The notes under the pieces were generated by a model. The model was not told where the DNA came from, did no database searches, and saw only the letters and a program-made list of their open reading frames with translations. The translations under genes were made by a program, and so were the position numbers. From positions 1 to 30,849 of the forward strand of contig CAYJLB010000022.1 in assembly GCA_964370845.1 (NCBI GenBank): DNA of 30,849 bases, read 5' to 3'. This stretch comes from CAYJLB01 sp964370845. Its GTDB lineage: Bacteria; Bacillota; Clostridia; Oscillospirales; Ruminococcaceae. Positions 15,396 to 23,991 of the stretch are shown here, piece by piece (positions within the stretch are counted from its first letter, which is position 1; every line of letters begins with the position of its first letter).

Positions 15396-17195
15396 TTACT
15401 CACTTTCATTAAAATTAATGACTTTTTTATCGAAATCGCTTTTTTTCATATATGGTAATTTAACAATCATTTTTGTATAAACATTTTCTGCACTTTCAGC
15501 GAAAAGTCCATATTCTTCACCGAAATAAATCTTTATCCTTGAATTAACATTATTCATTCCATAACCTGAATTTTCGTTAATTAATTCACTTTCATTTTCT
15601 ATTAAATTTTGTGAAAATCCTTTGTTTATCTTTTCAATTTTATCTTTAGAAATTCCAAGTCCATCGTCATAAACAATTATTAAATAATAGTCTTTAAAAG
15701 ATTTTGTATAAACTTTAATTTTCCCAAAATCCCCTTTATCCTTTATTCCGTGGTAAATTGCATTTTCAATTAAAGGCTGAATAGAAAGCTTTGGAATTGC
15801 ATATCCGTTAAGACTTTCATCAAAATCCACTTCCGATTGAAGCAAGTCATCATAACGCAAACTTTGTATCTCTAAATAAGTCTTTAACTGCTCAAATTCT
15901 TGCTCAAGAGGAACAATATCATCACCTTTGGATAAAGACGCACGGAAAAATTTCGTAAGCCCCATAATCCCGTTAATAGCTTTTTCCTTTTCGTCAAGGC
16001 GAATGTTCCACGCTATGGTATCCATTGTATTATAAAGAAAATGTGGAGTAATTTGTGCCTGCAAAGCCTTGAAATTTGCCACACGGATTTTCTTTTGCTC
16101 ATCTTCAATTTTTGCAATATAATCCTTTTCATTTTTAACAAAAGTATTAAAACTGTTATACAATTTCGCAATATCAGCATTAGTTTTAGGTTCATTTTCT
16201 AAACTTTCCAATTCACCCTCTTGAACATTATTCACATTATTAATTTTGTCAACAATCAAGCTAATAGGGTAAGAAATGTCCTTAGCACGCCTTCTTGAAA
16301 CTATAATTGAAACTATAACTGCTACAATCATAAGAATAAAAAGCAATATCCCAAGGGAAATTAAGGCGTTTATTGCAATATCACTTGTTTTAATAGTACC
16401 AATTACCTTCCAATCATTAGACAATGTACTAGAATAAAAATAACCCGACTTCTTTAATTCTTCAAAATAATTTTCACTAAAAGTCGATATATCATGCTCT
16501 TGATTGCTTGAAAAAATTATATTATCATTTTCATCTGCAATATAATAAGTATTTGAAGAAAGGGTAGTACTTTCCTTTAACATATCAAAAAAACCAGCAG
16601 TGTTCAATTCAATAAGTATAACTCCAATAGCCTTGTCACTTCTATAGTCATAAAAAGGTTCAACGTAAGAAATAAATTCAGTGTTAGTAAGGTTTAAAAC
16701 AAAAGAATTATCCTGGGGCGGAAACCAAACACCCACGCCACCATCTTTAACCTCATCATACCAACTAAGCTGGGACAAATCTTTTTTTATAACAGAAGTA
16801 GTGCTTGATTGATAAAAAGCGTTGTTGTCCCCAAAGCAATAAACACCCGCAACATCAGCAGAAACCATATCTTTCATTAATTTTAATGAGGAATTTACAT
16901 TAAAAGGTGTAACTAAATTATCTTTGTCATCATAATCTTCATATCTCATTGCAATTTGAATTTCCGAGCTATTTTGAATTCCGCTAGAAATGTTCTTTGC
17001 AACGTCTTGAAGGGAGTTAATGTCGTTAGTAGCAAAACCTAATATCTCATTTGAAGTATCAATTGAGTTATCTAAAATCGCAAGATAGCAAATTAAATAA
17101 GCAATAAGGGAACAAACAAACACAGGGATAATACTAATAAGTAAAAAATTGTAAAAAAGTTGTGTGGAGAAATGTTCCTCCTTATTAAAAATCAA
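15396..17195 (-). CDS. sensor histidine kinase (YesM-like)
   Basis: This is a 599-residue membrane sensor with a first membrane segment (about residues 13-40), an extracellular sensing region of Cache type (about 41-275), a second membrane segment (about 277-303), a HAMP-like linker and the His_kinase family domain. The phosphoacceptor His385 is in ITPHFLYN. The ATPase part has LIENAIYHG, DDGLGIS and GYGMNNVNSRI. The start is uncertain. The TTG at 17195 lacks an upstream ribosome binding site, and an AAGGAGG occurs inside codons 5-7, but no in-frame ATG follows it. Paired with the response regulator gene downstream and divergent from the transporter. Confidence 0.9.
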   Translation of the reverse strand: MIFNKEEHFSTQLFYNFLLISIIPVFVCSLIAYLICYLAILDNSIDTSNEILGFATNDINSLQDVAKNISSGIQNSSEIQIAMRYEDYDDKDNLVTPFNVNSSLKLMKDMVSADVAGVYCFGDNNAFYQSSTTSVIKKDLSQLSWYDEVKDGGVGVWFPPQDNSFVLNLTNTEFISYVEPFYDYRSDKAIGVILIELNTAGFFDMLKESTTLSSNTYYIADENDNIIFSSNQEHDISTFSENYFEELKKSGYFYSSTLSNDWKVIGTIKTSDIAINALISLGILLFILMIVAVIVSIIVSRRRAKDISYPISLIVDKINNVNNVQEGELESLENEPKTNADIAKLYNSFNTFVKNEKDYIAKIEDEQKKIRVANFKALQAQITPHFLYNTMDTIAWNIRLDEKEKAINGIMGLTKFFRASLSKGDDIVPLEQEFEQLKTYLEIQSLRYDDLLQSEVDFDESLNGYAIPKLSIQPLIENAIYHGIKDKGDFGKIKVYTKSFKDYYLIIVYDDGLGISKDKIEKINKGFSQNLIENESELINENSGYGMNNVNSRIKIYFGEEYGLFAESAENVYTKMIVKLPYMKKSDFDKKVINFNESE

Positions 17196-17222
17196 CTTTA
17201 TATGTGATTTTATATTATATAT

Positions 17223-17231
17223 AGTATATCA
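17223..17231 (-). promoter_or_regulatory. possible extended -10 promoter of the kinase gene
   Basis: On the minus strand TGATATACT fits an extended -10 element, with no good -35. Transcription would begin about 20 bases before the TTG start. The rest of 17232-17380 is AT-rich and shows no other clear element. Confidence 0.4.
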
Positions 17232-17381
17232 CTCCCTACTATAAAGAAAAATTTAACTACTTTTTAGAATTTTAATATAAAATGCAAGTTTAAATACAAT
17301 TATATCACACTTTATACAAAAAATCTACACAAAATATTCAAAAAAACTAAATAATTTTTAGTAAAACCTAAATTATTTTAA

Positions 17382-17410
17382 TTCACTTTTAGGAAAGTAA
17401 GTGTTATAAT
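17382..17410 (+). promoter_or_regulatory. sugar transporter operon promoter
   Basis: TTCACT and TATAAT are separated by 17 bases, and the -10 is extended (TGTTATAAT). The -35 matches 4 of 6 consensus bases, consistent with a promoter that needs an activator such as the divergent AraC-type regulator. Confidence 0.65.
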
Positions 17411-17456
17411 TAGAAAAAATTAAACAGAACTCTCTATACTTTGAGGAGGAATAACT

Positions 17457-18938
17457 GTGGAGCAAGTTAAACCTATTATATCCATTCGTGGTCTACAAAA
17501 AAAATTCGGAAGTAAAGCGGTTGTAAACAATGTTTCTTTCGACATTCACCCAGGAGAAGTTATCGCTTTAGTCGGCGAAAACGGCGCTGGTAAATCAACC
17601 CTTAAAAATATGTTATGCGGACTTTTAAAACCTACTGAAGGTAAAATTTTAGTAAACAATGTTGAAGTTCCTCATATCAATGGTTTTGAACACGGAATTT
17701 GTGCAGTTCACCAAGAACTTAGCTTATTTCAAAGTTTAACAGTTGCGGAAAATATCTGTATCGTTGACCTTCCAAAAAAATATGGTGCAATCGACCTTAA
17801 AAAAGTTAAGGAAACTGCAACTACTCAACTTTCTTTTTTAGGAGCGGAAATTGACCCATCAACTCCAGTTGAAAACCTTGGAATGGGACAACAGCAAATG
17901 GTTGAAATCGCAAAAGCACTTTTATATGCAAATAAATTCTTAATCCTTGACGAACCTACAACCTCCCTTACAATCCCTGAAAGAAAAAGACTTTTTGATT
18001 TAGTGAAAAAATTGAAAGAAAGCGGTCTTGCTATCCTTTTAGTTTCTCACTTTATGAACGAAATCTTTGAAAACTGTGACAAATTCGTTTGTCTTCGTGA
18101 CGGTGAGCAAGTTGGGCAAGGTAATTTAAATGAAATTAGTCAAAAAAACCTTGAAGAAATGATGGTTGGACGTTCAATTAGTGAATCACAAATTGAAATT
18201 CTTCCACCTAGTGATGAAGAAATTATTCGAGTGGAAAATTTTTCCTCTTATGAATTTAACAATATTTCATTTTCAGTTAAAAAAGGTGAAATTCTTGGTT
18301 TCCAAGGGCTAGTCGGTGCAGGAAGAACTGAGGTAATGGAAGGACTTTATGGAATAAGAAAGTCTACAGGTTCTATTGTTATTGGTGGTGAGGAAGTTAA
18401 AAAGCCTACACCAAAAAAAATGAAAGACCTTGGCGTGAGTTTTGTTACAGAGGATAGAAAACGTAACGGAAACTTTGGAATTAGATCCGTTCGTGAAAAC
18501 ATTACTGTTGGAGCGATAACAAAATTTGTTGATAGATCAGTAAAAGGCTTTGGCTTTAAAAATGAGCGAGCAAAAGCACAAGAAGTTGTTGTAGATATGA
18601 ATGTTGCAACACCTCACATTGAATCAAAAATCACAAGTTTAAGTGGTGGTAACCAACAAAAAGTTATTCTTGGAAGATGGCTTGCCCCCGACCCTAAAAT
18701 AATTATTTTAGATGAGCCAACAAAAGGTGTTGACATTGGTGCAAGATTTGAAATACATAACAAAATTGCTGAATTTGCAAAAAAAGGAATGGCAGTAATT
18801 TTAGTATCTTCGGATTTACCTGAACTTTTGGATTTATCACATAGAATTGTTGTAATGAGAAAAGGTCATATAGTTGGTGAAGTTAGTAGAGAAGAATTTG
18901 ATTCCGTTAAGATTATTTCAATGGCGGTAAGTGACTAA
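17457..18938 (+). CDS. sugar ABC transporter ATPase (two NBDs)
   Basis: This 493-residue ATPase powers a sugar importer of the RbsA/MglA/YtfR type, with two nucleotide-binding domains in one chain. The first has the Walker A GENGAGKST, the signature LGMGQQQMVE and the Walker B LILDEPTTS. The second has a degenerate Walker A region (GLVGAGRTE, usual in this family), the signature LSGGNQQK and LDEPTKGVD. It starts with GTG, preceded by GAGGAGGA. It is the first gene of a four-gene operon behind the promoter at 17382-17410. Confidence 0.95.
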   Translation: MEQVKPIISIRGLQKKFGSKAVVNNVSFDIHPGEVIALVGENGAGKSTLKNMLCGLLKPTEGKILVNNVEVPHINGFEHGICAVHQELSLFQSLTVAENICIVDLPKKYGAIDLKKVKETATTQLSFLGAEIDPSTPVENLGMGQQQMVEIAKALLYANKFLILDEPTTSLTIPERKRLFDLVKKLKESGLAILLVSHFMNEIFENCDKFVCLRDGEQVGQGNLNEISQKNLEEMMVGRSISESQIEILPPSDEEIIRVENFSSYEFNNISFSVKKGEILGFQGLVGAGRTEVMEGLYGIRKSTGSIVIGGEEVKKPTPKKMKDLGVSFVTEDRKRNGNFGIRSVRENITVGAITKFVDRSVKGFGFKNERAKAQEVVVDMNVATPHIESKITSLSGGNQQKVILGRWLAPDPKIIILDEPTKGVDIGARFEIHNKIAEFAKKGMAVILVSSDLPELLDLSHRIVVMRKGHIVGEVSREEFDSVKIISMAVSD

Positions 18939-19003
18939 TTTTTATTAGAAAATAATGTTTAAGGCAGAAAATTAGCATAAACATCGAAAGGAATATACGT
19001 TTT

Positions 19004-19993
19004 ATGGGAAAAATTAAAAATGTCATTTCAAGGCAAAGATGGGTTTCCATTGTTCTCGCCACATTTGTACTCGGAATATTGTTATCCTTCTTATCCCCAG
19101 CATTCTTAGATTTTGGTAACTTTGAAAATATTATCGTTCAATCAAGTATTACCGCAATAATGACAGTAGGTATGACTTTTATCATTATGACAGGTGGTAT
19201 TGATATTTCAGTAGGTGCAATTTTATTCTTCACTGGTTCACTTTTTGCACAAATGTTAGAAAGCGGATTTAATGTATGGCTTGCAATTGTTGTAACTATC
19301 GTAAGTGCAGCAATTTTAGGTGCACTAAACGGAATTTTAGTTGTTTATACAAAAATGGCACCATTTATAGTAACTCTTGCTACATATAATGTTTATAGAG
19401 GAATAGCACTAAGAATTACAAATGCTGGAAATATTCCAGTACCTCGTGAAGCAAGCTTTTTAGGTACAAGTTCAGTTGGTGTTGTCCCTACTCCTATAGT
19501 AATATTATTAGTAATCCTTGCAGTAGGACTAATTTTAGCAAAATACACACGTTTTGGTATTTACACAAAAGCAATCGGTAATAGCCGAGTTTCTGCTCAC
19601 GAATCGGGACTTCCTGTAAACAAAACTTTGATTATAGCATATATGCTAGGCGGTTTAACAGCAGGTATTTCTGGACTTGTCCTAATCGGGCGAATTGGTG
19701 GTTTGCAATCAGGACTTGGTCTTGGGGAAGAATTCTCAGTTATCGCAGCAGTAGTTTTAGGTGGAACAAAACTTTCAGGTGGTTCGGGAAGCCTTATTGG
19801 TAGTATAATCGGTTCAATATTCTTACTACTAATCAATAATGGTCTAAACCTTGTTGGAGTTGACATTTACCTATACGAAGTTGTAACAGGTGTTGTTCTT
19901 ATTGCAGCAGTTCTAATCGATAGACTTTCTGTAAATAAGCAAGAACTTTCACTACTTGAAGCGAAAAAGAGAAGAATGCTTAAAATAAACTAA
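19004..19993 (+). CDS. sugar ABC transporter permease 1
   Basis: This 329-residue permease has about eight to ten membrane segments and belongs to the BPD_transp_2 family (RbsC/MglC/YtfT). The family motifs GGIDISVGA near residue 65 and AAVVLGGTKLSGGSGSLIGS near the C terminus are present. AAAGGA lies 11 bases before the ATG. It forms part of the pore, probably as a heterodimer with the second permease downstream (21248-22306), which would match the YtfT-YjfF arrangement. Confidence 0.93.
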   Translation: MGKIKNVISRQRWVSIVLATFVLGILLSFLSPAFLDFGNFENIIVQSSITAIMTVGMTFIIMTGGIDISVGAILFFTGSLFAQMLESGFNVWLAIVVTIVSAAILGALNGILVVYTKMAPFIVTLATYNVYRGIALRITNAGNIPVPREASFLGTSSVGVVPTPIVILLVILAVGLILAKYTRFGIYTKAIGNSRVSAHESGLPVNKTLIIAYMLGGLTAGISGLVLIGRIGGLQSGLGLGEEFSVIAAVVLGGTKLSGGSGSLIGSIIGSIFLLLINNGLNLVGVDIYLYEVVTGVVLIAAVLIDRLSVNKQELSLLEAKKRRMLKIN

Positions 19994-20030
19994 TTTAAGC
20001 AATAGGATAGGTTGAAATAAGTACGGTATT

Positions 20031-20166
20031 TAACATTTTTATTAATGTTAATATAAAAAAATTATTGGAGGAAAAAGTTTGAAAAAAGATTTTCAAACAA
20101 AAGTTTTGTGTTTTTGCCAAATATGACAGGCAAAACTTTTTCACTCGTAAAAACTAATGTGAAAAA
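20031..20166 (+). promoter_or_regulatory. structured leader before the binding-protein gene
   Basis: The 204-bp gap ahead of the binding-protein gene holds several stems: 20031-20037 with 20044-20050; 20077-20085 with 20090-20098 (perfect 9 bp); 20099-20108 with 20131-20140 (perfect 10 bp); and 20137-20144 with 20159-20166. A stem 20112-20118 with 20129-20135 would compete with the 10-bp stem. It may raise stability or adjust expression of the binding-protein mRNA, or act as an attenuator. Confidence 0.5.
20079..20126 (+). CDS. possible 15-residue leader peptide
   Basis: A GGAGG (20067-20071) lies 7 bases ahead of a TTG codon, followed by a short frame (MKKDFQTKVLCFCQI) ending at TGA 20124-20126. 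The start lies inside a perfect hairpin and the frame covers the first strand of the 10-bp stem, as in translated attenuators. It is speculative. The GGAGG may instead be a remnant. Confidence 0.25.
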   Translation: MKKDFQTKVLCFCQI

Positions 20167-20197
20167 GACCACAAAACAAGAAAGGAATGGTTATTTT

Positions 20198-21187
20198 ATG
20201 AAAAAGAAGATTTTTGCACTACTACTAGCGAGCACAATGCTTGTGTCATTCACAGCTTGTCAAGAAGAAGCAGCTGGTGGAACTTCTGAAGGTGGCGACG
20301 ACAAAATCGTTCTAGGTCTATCTGTTGACCAAAAATTTGAAAGCCGTGTTGGTGTAACTGACGCTATTAAAGCTGAAGCAGAAGCTAAAGGTTATGAAGT
20401 AGTTGAACTTATCGCTGACGGTGACTCACAAACTCAAAACTCACAAGTTGAAACTTTAATTAACCAAGGCGTTGACGCAATCTTAGTATGTGCTGTTGAC
20501 CAAAATACAATCGAAACAGCTCTTATGAAAGCTGAAAGCGAAGGAATTCCAGTAGTTGCATTTGATAGAAATCTACCTGAATCAGCTGCAATGGACGCAT
20601 ATGTAGGACCTGACTCACTAGCTGACGGTCAAGCTTGTGGTGAAGCAATGGGCGAAGCTCTTAAAGATGCTGGCGCTGTAAAAGTTCTTGACCTTGTTGG
20701 AGCATTAAATGACCAAAACGGTATTGATAGAAGTGCTGGTTTCCAAGAAGCTCTACTAGCTCAAAACCCTGACATTGAAATCATCGAAGTAGCAACTGAC
20801 TGGGATACTCAAACTGCATTAGAAGGTACTCAAAATGCATTCCAAGCTAACCCTGACATCGTTGGTGTATTCGCTGGTACTGACTCATTCATTCCTGGTG
20901 TAATCACAGTTCTTAAAGATAGCGGTAACACTGCATTAGTTGGCGAAGACGGACACGTTTTTGTTAATGGTGTAAACGGTTCTGCTGACGGTTATAATGC
21001 AACAGTTGCTGGTCAAGCTGACGGTTTCCTAGTAATGGGTCTAACTGGAACAGGCGTTAAAGCTGTTGAATTAGCAGTTGCTTTAATCAATGGCGAAACA
21101 GTTGAAAAAGTAAACCTAATCCCTGGTAACTACTACACAAGCGAAAATGCTGAAGAAAACAAAGACAGCATCTGGGGCGCTAAATAA
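20198..21187 (+). CDS. sugar ABC transporter substrate-binding lipoprotein
   Basis: This 329-residue lipoprotein has a signal peptide with lipobox ending at Cys21 (LVSFTAC) followed by a Gly/Glu-rich linker. The fold is the Peripla_BP_4 type (RbsB/YtfQ-like), which captures a sugar outside the cell. The ligand-binding hallmarks are QVETLINQGVDAILVCAVD, VVAFDRNL and VGVFAGTDSF. The frame extends to 20108, but the ATG at 20198 follows AAAGGA and begins the signal peptide. Codon use seems more uniform than in neighbours, as expected for a highly expressed gene. The substrate is not shown by the sequence. Confidence 0.94.
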   Translation: MKKKIFALLLASTMLVSFTACQEEAAGGTSEGGDDKIVLGLSVDQKFESRVGVTDAIKAEAEAKGYEVVELIADGDSQTQNSQVETLINQGVDAILVCAVDQNTIETALMKAESEGIPVVAFDRNLPESAAMDAYVGPDSLADGQACGEAMGEALKDAGAVKVLDLVGALNDQNGIDRSAGFQEALLAQNPDIEIIEVATDWDTQTALEGTQNAFQANPDIVGVFAGTDSFIPGVITVLKDSGNTALVGEDGHVFVNGVNGSADGYNATVAGQADGFLVMGLTGTGVKAVELAVALINGETVEKVNLIPGNYYTSENAEENKDSIWGAK

Positions 21188-21247
21188 TTAATCAAAAATT
21201 TCTCGCAAAAATAAATGTCAACCCAAAGAAAGGTATGGACAAAAGTT

Positions 21248-22306
21248 ATGAAGAATAGCCTACTACTAAATAATTCAAAAGGATTTTCTAAGTTTAAATA
21301 TTTTTCACTTAGATACCCTGCATTATACCTAATCCTTGTACTTGCACTTGTATTTACCACATTGTCACCATATTTTATGACTACAGGAAATATGCAAACT
21401 TTGATGACTGGTAATACAGTAGTATTAATTGCCGCAATAGGTGAAACCCTTGTTTTGCTCACAGGTGGTATTGACTTATCGGTATCTACTGTAATTAGTG
21501 CTAGTGCTGTACTCGCAGGAACAACAATGTCGTCAACAACGTCAATGTTAATAGGTACTGCAAGTTCAACTTTTGTAACAGCAGCAGGTGAAGCAACTTC
21601 AGCGACTTATGCTCTAAGTATCACAGTTGGTGTTTTGACAGCTATTTTGGTTGGTCTAGTATTTGGATTTATAAATGGTATGTTGATTGGTAAATTTAAA
21701 ATGTCACCATTTATAACTACAATGGGAACACAACTCGTAGCGCGTGGAATTGCATTCGTTGTATCAAAAGGTATTGCTGTAAAAGGCACACCTCCAGTAC
21801 TAATTAGGTTTGGATTTGATACATTCCTTGGTTTACCATACATATTCTTAATCGGCCTTGCATTGTTATTGATAACAGCTGTAATAGTTCTAAAATCCAC
21901 TTGGGGACGAAACTTAATTCTCCTTGGTGCAAATAGAAAATCAGCGGAATATAACGGAATTAACGTAGATATGACAGAAATGTCAGCATACTTGTTCTCT
22001 GGTCTATTCGCAGGTATTGCAGGTTTTATTTCAATAGCAAATATCGGAAACGGTATTCCTGGTGTTGGTGACACATTACTGCTAATCATTATCGGTGGCG
22101 TTGTTCTAGGCGGAACAAGTATGAGTGGTGGTGAAGGTTCAGTATTTAGAACTTTGATAGGTATTACACTACTTGCAGTTCTAACAAACGGACTTAACAA
22201 CCTAAGGGTTCAATACTATGATTTACTAATAATTCAAGGTGTTTTAATCTTTATAGGAAATGCAATTGCAACGAAAATGAGCCAAAAATCCCCTACCGCC
22301 ATGTAG
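21248..22306 (+). CDS. sugar ABC transporter permease 2
   Basis: This 352-residue BPD_transp_2 permease has motifs GGIDLSVST and GGVVLGGTSMSGGEGSVFRT. The frame extends to 21215, but AAAGG upstream of ATG 21248 supports the later start, at a 14-base spacing. A Thr/Ser-rich segment (about residues 95-120) separates two membrane segments and is probably an external loop. The order ATPase-permease-binding protein-permease, with two different permeases, resembles the YtfQRT-YjfF importer for galactofuranose and related furanoses. The operon ends in the terminator at 22319-22360. Confidence 0.92.
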   Translation: MKNSLLLNNSKGFSKFKYFSLRYPALYLILVLALVFTTLSPYFMTTGNMQTLMTGNTVVLIAAIGETLVLLTGGIDLSVSTVISASAVLAGTTMSSTTSMLIGTASSTFVTAAGEATSATYALSITVGVLTAILVGLVFGFINGMLIGKFKMSPFITTMGTQLVARGIAFVVSKGIAVKGTPPVLIRFGFDTFLGLPYIFLIGLALLLITAVIVLKSTWGRNLILLGANRKSAEYNGINVDMTEMSAYLFSGLFAGIAGFISIANIGNGIPGVGDTLLLIIIGGVVLGGTSMSGGEGSVFRTLIGITLLAVLTNGLNNLRVQYYDLLIIQGVLIFIGNAIATKMSQKSPTAM

Positions 22307-22318
22307 ATAAAAATATTT

Positions 22319-22360
22319 CCCCAAGTTTTTTCTGAAATTTATGAAAAAACTTGGGGTTTT
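22319..22360 (+). terminator. terminator of the transporter operon
   Basis: A perfect 14-bp stem (22319-22332 with 22343-22356), a 10-base loop and a T-run. The region to 22490 has no further clear element. Confidence 0.9.
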
Positions 22361-22490
22361 ATATTGCTTTTTTGCTGATTTTTTGATAAAATTGTTTTAT
22401 AGAAAAAAATAATGAAATATTTTTGCAAACTTATGCATTAGTATAGTAAGAGGTGGAAAAAAACATCTTTTACAGAAAGGCGGAGCTATT

Positions 22491-23924
22491 TTGACTGAGA
22501 TAATTTTAAACAAATTACTGGAAACAAGTATTGCTTTGTCCTCTGAAATGGACGGAGATGTTTTACTGGAAACAATTTTGACTGCTGCAATGGATATAAC
22601 TTGTTGTGACGCTGGGACTTTATATATAAAAAATGAAGAAAATTTGGACTTTAAAATAATGATTACAAAGTCGCAAAACATTTATAGCGGTGGAAAATTT
22701 AGCGAGATTTCCATTCCTCCTGTACCAATTTCACCTACAAACGTTTGTGCAAAAGCTTTGATTGATAGAAAGACTATTAATATTCCTGATTTATCGGAAA
22801 ATACGGATTTTGATTTTGTTGGACCTAAGAAATATGACGCACTCACTGGGTATAAAACAAAGTCTATGCTAGTTGTGCCTATGGAAAATAAAAACGGCGA
22901 GCAAATCGGGGTTTTACAGCTTATGAACGCACTTTCCGAAAGTGGCGAAATTGTTGCCTTTGACGAAACTTTTGAAAAATACGTTCTTGCCCTTGCCTCA
23001 CAAGCGGCTATTTCGATTGTAAATATTAACCATAAAGAGGAAATGCGAATTCAACTTGAATCTTTGGTGGGAGCGTTGTCTGCTGCAAGTTATATAAGGA
23101 CTCCGTACAACGTAACGCACACCCAAAATATGGTTAGATACGGAAATAATTTTATTAATTGGATAAATAAAAGCGACCATGACTGGAATTTTACCCTCGA
23201 GCAAAAAAGAGAATTTTTAATGAGCATTTGGCTTCACGATGTGGGAAAACTCACTGTTCCCCTTGAAATTATGAATAAGGAAACTAGACTTAGTACCGCT
23301 CTTGAACGAGTTTTGACAAGGCTTGAAATTATTTCTTTGTCAGCAAAACTTGAAGAAACAAAAGGCGGAACTCCATATAATATTGCAAAAGAAAAAATTG
23401 ATTTTGCAAAAGATATAATTCTTCAAGCTAATTCAATTGGATTTTTAAACGATGAATTAGAGGGGAAAATTATTGAAATTTCAAACTACACATACCTTGA
23501 CGATAATGGTCAGGAACAAAAATGGCTAACAGAAGATGAAGTTGATAAGCTAACCATTAAACGTGGAACGCTTACTCAAGGCGAACGTAAAGTAATGGAA
23601 AGTCATGTGGAAATGACTAAAGAAATTCTTCAAAATGTTAAATTTGGTGTAGGTTACGAAAATGTTCCTATTTGGGCATCACAACACCACGAATTTGTAA
23701 ACGGAAAAGGTTATCCTTTAAAAATTGCAAATCAAGAGTTGGATAAAGAGGCTAGACTTTTAACAATAATCGACGTTTTTGACGGATTGTCCGCAAAAGA
23801 TAGACCGTACAAACCCGCTATTCCTTTAGATAAAGTTATAAAAATTTTACTTGAAATGGAAAAAGAAGGAAAGCTAGACAAAGAAATTTTAAACTTGTTT
23901 TTAGAAAGTAAATCTTGGGAATAA
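22491..23924 (+). CDS. GAF-HD-GYP phosphodiesterase-like protein
   Basis: The protein has 477 residues: an N-terminal GAF domain (about residues 15-185) and a HD-GYP domain (about 195-470). HD-GYP enzymes usually degrade cyclic-di-GMP or related dinucleotides. The HD pair is His249-Asp250 in WLHDVGKL, a further histidine is His372 in MESHVEM, and HHE..NGKGYP begins at His399. The late Asp is in IDVFDGLSAKDRPY. About 94 extra residues lie between the HD and MESH motifs compared with standard HD-GYP spacing. The start is TTG, preceded by GAAAGGCGGAG. First gene of an operon with the FecR-domain and cyclase genes. Confidence 0.9.
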   Translation: MTEIILNKLLETSIALSSEMDGDVLLETILTAAMDITCCDAGTLYIKNEENLDFKIMITKSQNIYSGGKFSEISIPPVPISPTNVCAKALIDRKTINIPDLSENTDFDFVGPKKYDALTGYKTKSMLVVPMENKNGEQIGVLQLMNALSESGEIVAFDETFEKYVLALASQAAISIVNINHKEEMRIQLESLVGALSAASYIRTPYNVTHTQNMVRYGNNFINWINKSDHDWNFTLEQKREFLMSIWLHDVGKLTVPLEIMNKETRLSTALERVLTRLEIISLSAKLEETKGGTPYNIAKEKIDFAKDIILQANSIGFLNDELEGKIIEISNYTYLDDNGQEQKWLTEDEVDKLTIKRGTLTQGERKVMESHVEMTKEILQNVKFGVGYENVPIWASQHHEFVNGKGYPLKIANQELDKEARLLTIIDVFDGLSAKDRPYKPAIPLDKVIKILLEMEKEGKLDKEILNLFLESKSWE

Positions 23925-23991
23925 CTTAAAGGAAATCTAAGCCTTAATGAACCGCCCACATAAAAGGTTAATATGAAAGGACTTTTTTATT

